Shown here in pieces: positions 45,894-53,662 of a stretch of DNA of 64,000 nt; position 1 is the first letter of the stretch; each line of letters opens with the position of its first letter. The notes beneath the pieces are model-generated. The model did no database searches. It worked only from the letters and a program-made list of their open reading frames with translations, and was not told the DNA's origin. A program made the translations under genes and the position numbers. Origin of the DNA: Armatimonadota bacterium (lineage in GTDB: Bacteria; Armatimonadota; Chthonomonadetes; Chthonomonadales; Chthonomonadaceae); assembly GCA_028871815.1 (NCBI GenBank), contig JAGWMJ010000001.1, positions 248,001 through 312,000 of the forward strand, given 5' to 3'.

Positions 45894-46776
45894 TGGGTCC
45901 AGTCCCAGACGGCGGCCGCCGCGATAAACCCGACACCAGCGCCGATGGCTCCGCCTATCAGGGGGCCCTCAGGTCCGAGGAATACGCCTACCTCCGCGCC
46001 TTCTTCCGCCCCACCGACGAGGCCAGCTATAACCTCTCCGCCCTCTCCGATCTCAACCTCTGTACCGACACCTATTTCGGGGCCCGGGTCGTCCGCCACG
46101 GGAGGCCTTGGGCCAGCCTTCGGATTGAGCAACCTCCACCACGGCCGGCCAGGGAACCATCTCCTCCCGCCGATCGTTGCGCCGATTGCACCTCCCCAGC
46201 TACCGCTGATGACGGTGGCGACAGTTTCAAACCCGCACTGAAAATCAGCGGTCCAGTCAGTCGCCTTCCGTCCGCTGGGATCCACGAAGTCTGTCGGCTC
46301 ACCCCCCAATACGCGTACGGCATTTGGTCCAGCATGCTGTCGCGGCTGGCGAACCGCCCGACCTGCGGGTCGTAATAGCGCGCTCCTGCGTGCTGCAGTC
46401 CGGCGTCGCCATCGCTCTGGTAGGCCCAGTCGCCGGCGAAGTTGTACGGACTCGATGTTGAGCCACTGCTCGCGATCGTGTTGCCAAACGCATCGAAATC
46501 CTGCGTGGCCGTGGCCGTGCCGGAGCTGTTCGTCTCGGCACGGGCGGAACCCAGCCCATCGAATGCCGGGTACTCGCGGTTGCGACGGAGCAGGTCGCCG
46601 TCCTGGTTGAAGCCGGTGCTGGCGGCGCCCGTCGTCTCACGGGCCGCCGCGGGTAATCGCCATCGCAACACAGGCGCTTTATGGCGCGCGGGCGGGCGCC
46701 GACGCTGGCGGGCCCGGTCCCCCAGCGTGGCCGGAAGAGTATTTGCCGAGAACCGACTCCATCTGGCAGACACCAT
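45890..46776 (-). pseudogene. RHS tip cassette C, frameshifted at a C6 tract
   Basis: A shortened RHS tip: from about DLLRRNREYPAFDGLGSARA through ARYYDPQVGRFASRDSMLDQ and PYAYW in one frame (ATG 46776), then GGEPTDFVDPSG and a unique C-terminus in another. The switch occurs at a run of six C at 46302-46307, where cassettes A and B have sequence one base longer. Reading on without the shift ends at 46072 in an arginine-rich tail. The post-DPSG segment is about 125 residues, glycine-rich, acidic in the middle (EVEIGEGGEVIAGLVGGAEE) and hydrophobic at the end. Only about 340 bases of RHS homology remain (46270-46612). The C-terminal part could also be made from TTG 46309. Confidence 0.72.
46270..46612 (-). 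repeat. RHS tip repeat, copy C (shortened)
   Basis: Covers only the segment from LLRRN to DPSG of the tip. It is more diverged from A and B than they are from each other. Confidence 0.75.
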
Positions 46777-46796
46777 TGCTGAGCGTTCCACGCCAG

Positions 46797-47108
46797 TCAC
46801 GGCTTCGGCGCGCGCGTCCGGCGAACGAGCCACGATAAAGCCGCCAATGTCCAACCCATGCCTTCCACGATCGTGAGGAGATCCGATAGCCACGATGGTG
46901 TCAAGATAAAACGCGCCAGAAGCCAGCGCAAACCAACAACGCTCATCAACAGGCCGAGCAGGGCCGCTGGAAAGCCGGTGCGACACCTCACCTCGCGGAC
47001 CGCCTCCGATCGCGGCGTTGCAATAGCAGCTACCGTGAGCCAAACGCCGGCGGAAAGCATGGCTAGCCCCAACACGGCATGTATCTGATCAGCGGCTGCT
47101 GCCATCAC
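46797..47108 (-). CDS. Small membrane protein after RHS cassette B (candidate immunity protein)
   Basis: Protein of 103 residues with three predicted membrane helices: VLGLAMLSAGVWLTVAAIA, ALLGLLMSVVGLRWLLARFI and DLLTIVEGMGWTLAALSWLV. Two adjacent ATG codons begin the frame. It starts 135 bases after the stop of cassette B and ends 20 bases before ATG 46776 of cassette C. No family is recognised. As with the partners of A and C, an immunity role is a positional inference; the larger gap makes this pair weaker. Confidence 0.55.
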   Translation of the reverse strand: MMAAAADQIHAVLGLAMLSAGVWLTVAAIATPRSEAVREVRCRTGFPAALLGLLMSVVGLRWLLARFILTPSWLSDLLTIVEGMGWTLAALSWLVRRTRAPKP

Positions 47109-47243
47109 AACCTAAATCATGGCCAAGATCGTGGCGCGGCGGCCGCCGCGAGGCCGAAGCGCACCGACGCGCGACGGCCATACGGCTCGACTGCCCACGG
47201 GGGCGGGGCTGTTTACAGTGCAACGCGATGGCCAGATGCGGGT

Positions 47244-48248
47244 TCATAGGTCGCGCCGCAACGCCGCGATTCCGTGAGCGACTTGGTCGCCGCCGCCAAA
47301 GAGCGCAATGGCACCAATAATGAGCATAGCAGGAACGGTCACTTCGGGTCCCAGGAGCCCGATACCTACGACGATCCATCCTGCCCCGCCAACAATCTGG
47401 CCTATGTCGCCAAGCCATGGAAGCCCGAGGTGCTGCCCGGCTTCCCCAAGCCCAAGGCCGATCGGGCCCAGGCCCGTACCGCCGTCGGCGATATCCGGAT
47501 TGACTGGCGTGGACTCCGCCCCGAGACGCTTCAGAAGGCTCCAGACGAGTCCTCGCCCGCTCGGATCCACGAAATCGTTCGGTTCGCCACCGCAATAGGC
47601 GTACGGAATCTGGTCCAGCATGCTGTCGCGGCTGGCGAACCGCCCGACCTGCGGGTCGTAGTAGCGCGCTCCTACGTGCTGCAGCCCGGCGTCGCCGTTG
47701 CTCTGGTAGGCCCAATCGCCGACAAAGTTGTAGGGACTGCCGCTGCTGCCGCTGGAGGCGATCGTGTTTCCAAACGCATCGAAATCCTGCGTGGCCGTGG
47801 CCGTGCCGGAGCTGTTCGTTTCGGCGCGGGCCGAGCCGAGGCCATCGAACGCCGGATACTCGCCGTTACGCCGGAGCAGGTCGTTACCGACGGTGTAAGC
47901 TGCCGTGAACGTGCTGCCCTGCATTTCGGTTACCGGCGCGCCGCCGGCATACTGCGTGGAGGTGGTTGTGCCTGAAACGGCGCGGCTCACGCGCCGGCCT
48001 AGGGCGTCGTAGCCGAAACCGGTCACCGCCGTACCCTGCGTAATCGACTTGAGTTGCCCGTCGTAGTCGAAGGCGAGGGTGTATGCCGTGCCGGCCAGCG
48101 TGCGTCCGGTCTGTTCGCCGTTGGCGTTATACGAATAGCTGTTCGCGAATCCGCCGCTGGTCGACGTAAGCTCATCGTCGTTATCCATCGTGAAGCTTGT
48201 AGAGGTGCTTCCCACCGTTTCGCCGGTGTGGTTTCCTACCGGATCCAC
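47244..48248 (-). CDS. RHS tip cassette B with unique glycine-rich C-terminus
   Basis: RHS/YD-repeat tip of 334 residues. Repeats include FANSYSYNANGEQTGRTL, LAFDYDGQLKSITQGTAV and FGYDALGRRVSRAV; the core end has ARYYDPQVGRFASRDSMLDQ and VDPSG. After that come about 102 residues unlike cassette A: LGPIGLGLGEAGQHLGLPWL, GDIGQIVGGAGWIVVGIGLL and MLIIGAIALFGGGDQVAHG. No ATG is available; GTG 48248 is the first plausible start, although the frame is open back to the TGA at 48297 that ends the previous gene, and encodes another RHS-like stretch (RTGSNSYSISYT). It may lack its own start and be a silent cassette. Confidence 0.75.
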   Translation of the reverse strand: MDPVGNHTGETVGSTSTSFTMDNDDELTSTSGGFANSYSYNANGEQTGRTLAGTAYTLAFDYDGQLKSITQGTAVTGFGYDALGRRVSRAVSGTTTSTQYAGGAPVTEMQGSTFTAAYTVGNDLLRRNGEYPAFDGLGSARAETNSSGTATATQDFDAFGNTIASSGSSGSPYNFVGDWAYQSNGDAGLQHVGARYYDPQVGRFASRDSMLDQIPYAYCGGEPNDFVDPSGRGLVWSLLKRLGAESTPVNPDIADGGTGLGPIGLGLGEAGQHLGLPWLGDIGQIVGGAGWIVVGIGLLGPEVTVPAMLIIGAIALFGGGDQVAHGIAALRRDL

Positions 48249-48258
48249 CGTATACGAA
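47551..48258 (-). repeat. RHS tip repeat, copy B
   Basis: About 705 bases homologous to 49395-50099. The C-terminal-proximal part (47596-47986 against 49440-49830) differs at only about four positions by eye, whereas the rest differs more often. Confidence 0.85.
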
Positions 48259-48296
48259 ATGGAGTACGAGTTTGAGCCGGTCCGCGTTTCTGAACG

Positions 48297-49061
48297 TCAG
48301 GGACCGATGCTCGACTCCAGGCTTACCAGTGGCGGCGCCAACTGTGGCTCCGGCGCGCTAGCGCGCAGGAGGCCGTCCGATCTTCCAAGGTCGAGTCCGC
48401 CGGGGCGCAGCATCTCGGTATCGTGTCCAGCTGAGGTAACGGCAACCGCGCGAAGGCTCTGCTGCGCCAGTTGGGCAGCGGCCGCTGCCTCCGCCAATAT
48501 GGCGTCAGCGCTGCTGATTGCGGTAGCAAGATCGGGCATGTCGCGCCACCCTCCAACGGCGACACGTCGTCCGAGTTGTCGTCGTGCCCGTGCCAACTCC
48601 GCGGGGCTCCCGCCTAGCGACAGCGCGCGGGCCGCCGCTGCCACCGCCGTGCTGTCATGCGCCCCGAGGAGGCGGCCGATCACGTCGGGATAGCGAACAA
48701 CGAATTCCGCGCACTGCTCTGCTTCCATGGGCATCAGTTGTCGCGAAACTGCGAGGAGCGTCGGTCCGGCGCGCCCCGAGCGGAACCTTGCTCGCCGGGC
48801 GATCACCGCGAGCCCGGCTACATCAACGCTCGACGCGATCAAGCGGTCGACTTTGCGCTGTGCCCATCGCCCGATCGCTACCACTGCCACCATTTCCGCG
48901 ATGAATATGCACGGCTCTCCAACGCACATCCGTGCCAGCCAGGCGCGGCCGGGCAACTGCATGGCACACGCAAGCAGCCAGGCAATAATGCCTATCGGGA
49001 CTATGCGAACCCAGGCCGCATCGTTGACGCGATCCACTTTGCGTACGAGGTCGCTTTCCAT
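48297..49061 (-). CDS. Two-helix membrane protein after RHS cassette A (candidate immunity protein)
   Basis: Protein of 254 residues with two N-terminal membrane helices, RIVPIGIIAWLLACAMQL and CIFIAEMVAVVAIGRWA, then a soluble alanine-rich helical domain of about 190 residues (AQCAEFVVRYPDVIGRLLGAHD and LARARRQLGRRVAVGG). ATG 49061 follows the cassette A stop by five bases; a GTG at 49085 would overlap it. Its own stop (TGA, 48297-48299) is also where the RHS frame of cassette B opens. No family is recognised; the immunity role is positional inference. Confidence 0.6.
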   Translation of the reverse strand: MESDLVRKVDRVNDAAWVRIVPIGIIAWLLACAMQLPGRAWLARMCVGEPCIFIAEMVAVVAIGRWAQRKVDRLIASSVDVAGLAVIARRARFRSGRAGPTLLAVSRQLMPMEAEQCAEFVVRYPDVIGRLLGAHDSTAVAAAARALSLGGSPAELARARRQLGRRVAVGGWRDMPDLATAISSADAILAEAAAAAQLAQQSLRAVAVTSAGHDTEMLRPGGLDLGRSDGLLRASAPEPQLAPPLVSLESSIGP

Positions 49062-49066
49062 GGCTA

Positions 49067-50116
49067 TTAGAGCTTCTTGTACCACGCGGGCACTGGCTCG
49101 GTCCAGCCCGGCTTAGGCTTGATGTCGGGGTACAGGTCGCGATTCGTCTCGTATTCCATCTCTGCTGAGAAACGATGATCGCCACCGTCTGGAAACGGCA
49201 TCCCAATTCGCCGGTCAGCCTGTTGCTGACCTATGTCGAAGATGCCCCGGACGATATCAACGCAGCCGATAACAATAAGGGCGCCGCCCGCGATCGGGAA
49301 CCAAGCTGGCGCAGTTGTAATTACCAAAGGTGCACCGATCAATATGCCGCCAACTCCAAAACAGGCAAGGTCACCCATCCAGATAGGCGCCGTCCCGCTG
49401 GGATCCACGAAGTCTGTCGGTTCGCCACCGCAATAGGCGTACGGAATCTGGTCCAGCATGCTGTCGCGGCTGGCGAACCGCCCGACCTGCGGGTCGAAGT
49501 AGCGCGCTCCTACGTGCTGCAGCCCGGCGTCGCCGTTGCTCTGGTAGGCCCAATCGCCGGCAAAGTTGTAGGGACTGCCGCTGCTGCCGCTGGAGGCGAT
49601 CGTGTTTCCAAACGCATCGAAATCCTGCGTGGCCGTGGCCGTGCCGGAGCTGTTCGTTTCGGCGCGGGCCGAGCCGAGGCCATCTAACGCCGGATACTCG
49701 CTGTTACGCCGGAGCAGGTCGTTACCGACGGTGTAAGCTGCCGTGAACGTGCTGCCCTGCATTTCGGTTACCGGCGCGCCGCCGGCATACTGCGTGGAGG
49801 TGGTTGTGCCTGAAACGGCGCGGCTCACGCGGCGGCCCAGAGCGTCATAGCCGAAACCGGTCACCGCGGTACCCTGCGTGATCGACTTGAGCTGGCCATC
49901 GTAATCGAAGGCGAGGGTGTACGCCGTGCCGGCCAGCGTCCGGCCGGTCTGTTCGCCGTTTGCATTGTACGAGTAACTGTTCGCGAATCCGCCGCTGGTC
50001 GACGTAAGCTCATCGTCGTTATCCATCGTGAAGCTCGTAGAGGTGCTTCCCACCGTTTCGCCGGTGCGGTTTCCTACCGGATCCACCGTATACGAAATCG
50101 AAACCAAAGTTATCAT
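49067..50116 (-). CDS. RHS tip cassette A with unique hydrophobic C-terminus
   Basis: RHS/YD-repeat tip of 349 residues. Repeats and core end are as in cassette B (VGRFASRDSMLDQIPYAYCG, then VDPSG). The unique C-terminus of about 108 residues has two hydrophobic, glycine-rich stretches (GVGGILIGAPLVITTAPAW and AGGALIVIGCVDIVRGIFDI) and a charged tail (DGGDHRFSAEMEYETNRDLY). ATG 50116 lies inside the -10 element of a promoter, so the mRNA may begin after it; GTG 50086 is the next good start. Upstream RHS core is missing: homology to B breaks at 50099 and unrelated AT-rich sequence begins. A full RHS protein is usually well over 1000 residues. Confidence 0.75.
   Translation of the reverse strand: MITLVSISYTVDPVGNRTGETVGSTSTSFTMDNDDELTSTSGGFANSYSYNANGEQTGRTLAGTAYTLAFDYDGQLKSITQGTAVTGFGYDALGRRVSRAVSGTTTSTQYAGGAPVTEMQGSTFTAAYTVGNDLLRRNSEYPALDGLGSARAETNSSGTATATQDFDAFGNTIASSGSSGSPYNFAGDWAYQSNGDAGLQHVGARYFDPQVGRFASRDSMLDQIPYAYCGGEPTDFVDPSGTAPIWMGDLACFGVGGILIGAPLVITTAPAWFPIAGGALIVIGCVDIVRGIFDIGQQQADRRIGMPFPDGGDHRFSAEMEYETNRDLYPDIKPKPGWTEPVPAWYKKL
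49395..50099 (-). repeat. RHS tip repeat, copy A
   Basis: Homologous to 47551-48258 (copy B) and, in part, to 46270-46612 (copy C, roughly 90 percent alike by eye). The right boundary is abrupt, just after TACGAAAT. Confidence 0.85.
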
Positions 50117-50140
50117 AATCTAACAGAACAAGCCTGTCAA
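50112..50140 (-). promoter_or_regulatory. Promoter overlapping the start of RHS cassette A
   Basis: Minus strand: -35 TTGACA (50135-50140), 17-base spacer, -10 TATGAT (50112-50117). The -10 includes the only ATG of cassette A. Transcription would start near 50105, ahead of a GGTGGATCC-containing GTG at 50086. Confidence 0.7.
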
Positions 50141-50670
50141 GGAGTATACGACCTTTATCTGAAAATGTTCGCACGCACGCGGCCTTTAAAACGTTAAGCG
50201 AGTTTTTGGGGCGAAAAAGTTCCATCCGCGCGACTTCTTTTTGTTCTTTTTGACGTTTAAGAACGGAAATGCCTGGCAGCGAGCGCCGGCTGCCGGAACC
50301 GGAACCATCAACAGCCGATCCTTCGGCGTTGCTCGGGAACCGGCGCTGGAGGGGTCCGGAATGACGAAGCGGGGCAGGATGCCAGAACGCGGCGTGGTTG
50401 ATTCCGCGGCCCGAGCTGCAGGGCCTCATCCTGAGGCGAGATTCGTCAATCTCCGAGCCGACTTCGGCCAGTGGCCCGATAGGTACCACTGGCTTTATGG
50501 CGCGGGCCTGTAGGCCACAGCCGCACCGCAGCCGGCCCAGGATGGTACCAATAATGCCTGCGGCCCGTATGGCATGCGCCAGAGGCCGTTGAGGTTCTGG
50601 GGGTGATTGACAGAGCGATATGCGAACTGTGGCTGGCGGCTGCGCCTACACTGCACGACATCGGCGGCGG
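50141..50670. other. Intergenic region between DUF5916 copy 2 and the RHS array
   Basis: About 530 bases without a supported gene. The left part (50141-50275) is clearly more AT-rich than its surroundings and has T-rich tracts near 50236-50260. A REP-like palindrome lies at 50281-50350, bounded by GCGCCGG and CCGGCGC. No RHS homology is visible. Confidence 0.55.
50281..50350. repeat. REP-like palindromic element
   Basis: Contains GGAACCATCAACAGCCGATC followed by CTTCGGCGTTGCTCGGGA. A close relative at 27185-27233 reads GAACCATTAACTGCCGATCC followed by CTCGGCTTCGCTCGGGA. Both are palindromic and intergenic. A third, inverted, partial copy lies at 45213-45236. Confidence 0.6.
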
Positions 50671-52689
50671 TTAGAGTGCAAATACCAGCTTCACTGCAAC
50701 CAGATTTGTCCATCGCTGCGCGTTGGGATCGCCGAGGATGATGTAGGTCTCGGTGCCCTTACCGCCGGAGTGCCTGTAGAACAGAAAGCCATTGGTGCCG
50801 CCGGTTTGCGCTACCAGGCGGCCACCGAAGGCCACCGTGGGCGATACCTGATAGTTCAAAGACACCACGTGCTGTTGGGTGCGGCCATCCCGGTACAGAA
50901 GCGCGCCGGCGTACGTGATGTCCAGCTTGTGCAGGAAGCGGTATGAGAACGAAGGCTGCACGAATGTGGAGGGTCGACTGCCCTGCAGGCCGTGAAGTAT
51001 GGATATGCCCCAGGTATGAAACCGGTCCAGCACGCCGCGCGTCACCGATAGCATCATGGTAGCGTCGGTTTGCGTATCAAACTTGTCGTAATTGATTTCG
51101 CCGCCCAACTGCCAGTTCGATTGGGTTACAAACTGAAACGCCGTATCAATGCCGCGCTGATACGGTGCACCGCTGTAGTGCCAACCGAATTGAGGAATCG
51201 ACTGCACATTGAACGATCGCCACGGTCCATGCCTCCAGGCGGCCGCCCAGTTCTCGAACAGAACTACCGAGCGCTCATCGTTAAATGGCACGTAGCCATC
51301 TTCATCGACAAAGTCCGGCGCCACGTCGGTGAGACCGATGCCGGTTGTATTCAGCTTGTCCTCATACACCTCGAAGGTCTGGAAGGAGTGGCCGCCGGCG
51401 GTGTTTCCACCGCTGATGCCCAGCTGCGTATCGGCCTCCAGTTTCCCCCACCGTTGGTCATGCTCCAGCAGGCCGACGGTGTTGTTATCGCCTGGGGCGG
51501 TTCGCTGCACCAGCGTCAAGGCGAGATTCGCGGTCGGTGAAAAGTCGTGCCGGATCCGCGTGGCCAGGTCGGATCTGCTGCCGGGGGTCTCGGTTTCGAG
51601 GGCAACCAGCGTATCACTGTGCGTCACATTGCCATACACCTTGCCGCCCAGAATGAAGCCTGGTATGCGCTGGGAGTAGAAATAGTTTCCAATAAGATTG
51701 AAGTTGTTGTTGCCGAATAGCTCGTTACCTTCAACGAAGAAGGGGCGCTGGTCCTGAAGGAAAAGCTCCGAGTGAGAGAACTGAATCCCCTGCACCGCGC
51801 CTTCCACCGTTCCAAAATCGGGATTCAGTGCTGCCACAGCCGTGAGCTGTGGTGAGATGGGGTAGCGCGCATCCATGCCGATCCGCAGGCTCATCGCGCC
51901 AGCCCGTTCAGCCGGCAAAAGGTAGGGCAGCAGCGAGAGACGAGGCTTGAACCTGCCGGCCGGCGGTACGACGCCGGTCCAGATCCCCTCGCGGGCGGTG
52001 AACACCTGCGGACCCAGATTGCTCCATTCGCTCAAGAGCGCGGTGCGCGTCTGGAACCGCGTGAAGTTGATGCCAAAATCGATAGGCTTGTTGGATTTTG
52101 GGTAGTTGAGGATCCGCCACGGGATCCGGAACTCCGCCTGCCAACCCGTTGGCGTCCGCTTTACCGCTGCCTGCCATAACCCCTCCCACTCCACCTTGGC
52201 GGCTCGCCCGCCTCCCAGGAGCGCCGACGGCGTGCCGATTGCATTTACCGAGAAGCGTGAGATGTCGCTGTCGCGGTGGGAGAGGAAGGGGTCGAGCCTT
52301 ACTTCCACGTTGTCTTCGGTATCGTAGGAGCCGTTGTTCTGGTTCTGATATTTGCTGTCGCGGACTGTTTCACGGGCGGTGATGGAGGCCGGCTGGTTGT
52401 CGGTACAGCGGAATGCAACATAGATGCAGCGGCTGTCGTACACAACCATGGCGACGGTTTGATCCGGCGCTGGCCGATCGTTCTGCTCGTCGGTAAACAT
52501 CCTGGCCGTGGGCGCTGATTTCCAGCATGGATCAGACAGGTCGCCATCAATCACCGGTGGAGTGGCCGTGCGAACCGCTGCGATATGGCGGCTTCCATTG
52601 GCCTGGGCGCTTGCGGGCGAGCCGTACACGGTCGGTGGTGCGACCACGAGCAGGACGGCCGTAATGAATCGCGTATTCGAGTTGTGCAT
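50671..52689 (-). CDS. DUF5916 protein with N-terminal CBM9-like domain (copy 2)
   Basis: Exported protein of 672 residues, paralogous along its length to the gene at 43043. Signal peptide ITAVLLVVAPPTVYGSPASA; CBM9-like start PVIDGDLSDPCWKSAP and SRCIYVAFRCTDNQP; then RYPISPQLTAVAALNPDFG (copy 1 has RYAISPQMTAVGSLNPDFG), and the same ending VKLVFAL. These blocks suggest a beta-barrel whose substrate or partner is unknown. The two copies flank the RHS array and share its strand. ATG 52689 gives a clean signal peptide. It is divergent from mlaE across a region with an inverted repeat. Confidence 0.83.
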   Translation of the reverse strand: MHNSNTRFITAVLLVVAPPTVYGSPASAQANGSRHIAAVRTATPPVIDGDLSDPCWKSAPTARMFTDEQNDRPAPDQTVAMVVYDSRCIYVAFRCTDNQPASITARETVRDSKYQNQNNGSYDTEDNVEVRLDPFLSHRDSDISRFSVNAIGTPSALLGGGRAAKVEWEGLWQAAVKRTPTGWQAEFRIPWRILNYPKSNKPIDFGINFTRFQTRTALLSEWSNLGPQVFTAREGIWTGVVPPAGRFKPRLSLLPYLLPAERAGAMSLRIGMDARYPISPQLTAVAALNPDFGTVEGAVQGIQFSHSELFLQDQRPFFVEGNELFGNNNFNLIGNYFYSQRIPGFILGGKVYGNVTHSDTLVALETETPGSRSDLATRIRHDFSPTANLALTLVQRTAPGDNNTVGLLEHDQRWGKLEADTQLGISGGNTAGGHSFQTFEVYEDKLNTTGIGLTDVAPDFVDEDGYVPFNDERSVVLFENWAAAWRHGPWRSFNVQSIPQFGWHYSGAPYQRGIDTAFQFVTQSNWQLGGEINYDKFDTQTDATMMLSVTRGVLDRFHTWGISILHGLQGSRPSTFVQPSFSYRFLHKLDITYAGALLYRDGRTQQHVVSLNYQVSPTVAFGGRLVAQTGGTNGFLFYRHSGGKGTETYIILGDPNAQRWTNLVAVKLVFAL

Positions 52690-52779
52690 AGAGTTGCGGT
52701 GGGAAGGCTGCGGAATCCGGGAGCGGTTGACGAGCGACGATCCGCACGACGCACTTTGTAGACACGAGGTTTCAGAAAT

Positions 52780-52831
52780 GCATCTTTACGCGCCTGGCGA
52801 ACGGCTTTCGCGTTGACGGTTGTAAAGATGC
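52780..52831. promoter_or_regulatory. Inverted repeat flanking the mlaE -35 (possible operator)
   Basis: Perfect 10-base arms GCATCTTTAC (52780-52789) and GTAAAGATGC (52822-52831), separated by 32 bases. The arms bracket the -35 at 52813-52818. They could bind a dimeric regulator or form a hairpin. Confidence 0.45.
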
Positions 52832-52842
52832 GCTTGTATACT
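52813..52842 (+). promoter_or_regulatory. Promoter of mlaE, possibly giving a leaderless mRNA
   Basis: TTGACG (52813-52818), 18-base spacer, TATACT (52837-52842). The expected start falls at about 52849-52850, on or next to the ATG of mlaE. Confidence 0.65.
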
Positions 52843-52849
52843 CTCTGCC

Positions 52850-53662
52850 ATGGCTGAGCAGGCAGCAGATGCTGGGCAGGCAGCGGCAGGTTCACGCGTA
52901 CCGCGCATTACGGGTGCGGGCCCCCTACAGCTTATTGCCGGCGTAGTTGGGCTCGCATGGCAGACCGTCGTCGCCGCCGCCGGTGAAGGCATACCTGTGC
53001 GGCAGCTTGTGGACCAGATGGCCGCGGTCGGCGCGGATTCGATCTGGATAGTTTTGATCATTACTGGTGCCACCGGCGCTGTTTTTGCCTATTACGTAAC
53101 GCAACTGTCGCAACAGGTAGGCGTCAGCCAGCTGGTGGGCGGCACCCTGGCATACGGGCTGTTTAACGAGCTTGGCCCGGTGCTGAGCGGGGTAGCGCTG
53201 GCTGCGCGGGCCGGCGCCGCCATTGCAGCAGAGCTCGCCACCATGGTTGTAACCGAGCAGGTAGACGCAATGCGGTCGATGGCGGTTTCGCCTGTGCGGT
53301 ACCTGGTGGCGCCACGCATTGCAGCGGCGCTCATCATGCTGCCGTTATTGACGGCGATCGCCGACTGTGCAGGCTTGTATGGCGGCTACCTTTTTGCGCG
53401 CATGGCCGGCATTACCGGTCCGGTGTTCTTTGAATCGGTTCGGACCTGGGCTCACACGGTGGATCTGGAACGAGGTCTGATCAAGGCGGTTGTGTTCGGC
53501 GCAATTACCGGCCTGATCGCCTGCCATCAGGGCCTTTCTACTCGCCGTGGCGCTACCGGCGTCGGTCGGGCCACAACCGGTTCCGTGGTGCTTTGCGTAA
53601 TCTCAATCTTCCTGGCGGATTTGGCGCTTACGCCCTTTCTGCGGCACCTGGCGTTACGGTGA
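52850..53662 (+). CDS. mlaE: MlaE-type ABC transporter permease
   Basis: Inner-membrane permease of the MCE/Mla lipid transport system, 270 residues. Typical MlaE features: ITGATGAVFAYYVTQLSQQV, then LGPVLSGVALAARAGAAIAAELATM (split by the conserved LGPVL and ARxG/AxxAxE motifs) and EQVDAMRSMAVSPVRYL. Five to six membrane helices. The start is ATG 52850 with no Shine-Dalgarno site and a -10 box only seven bases upstream. It is followed by mlaF with GTGA overlap. The system moves phospholipids between the two membranes. Confidence 0.92.
   Translation: MAEQAADAGQAAAGSRVPRITGAGPLQLIAGVVGLAWQTVVAAAGEGIPVRQLVDQMAAVGADSIWIVLIITGATGAVFAYYVTQLSQQVGVSQLVGGTLAYGLFNELGPVLSGVALAARAGAAIAAELATMVVTEQVDAMRSMAVSPVRYLVAPRIAAALIMLPLLTAIADCAGLYGGYLFARMAGITGPVFFESVRTWAHTVDLERGLIKAVVFGAITGLIACHQGLSTRRGATGVGRATTGSVVLCVISIFLADLALTPFLRHLALR

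Noticed and set aside
46777-47043. N-terminal extension of RHS cassette C
   Set aside because: The frame is open but overlaps the 103-residue membrane protein and shows no RHS repeats; ATG 46776 is preferred.
47089-47715. 208-codon frame overlapping cassette B end
   Set aside because: Arginine-rich out-of-frame translation of the RHS repeat; a similar shadow recurs in cassette A.
45462-50116. Insertion sequence or prophage origin for the RHS array
   Set aside because: No transposase, integrase, terminal inverted repeat or target duplication was seen at the array ends.
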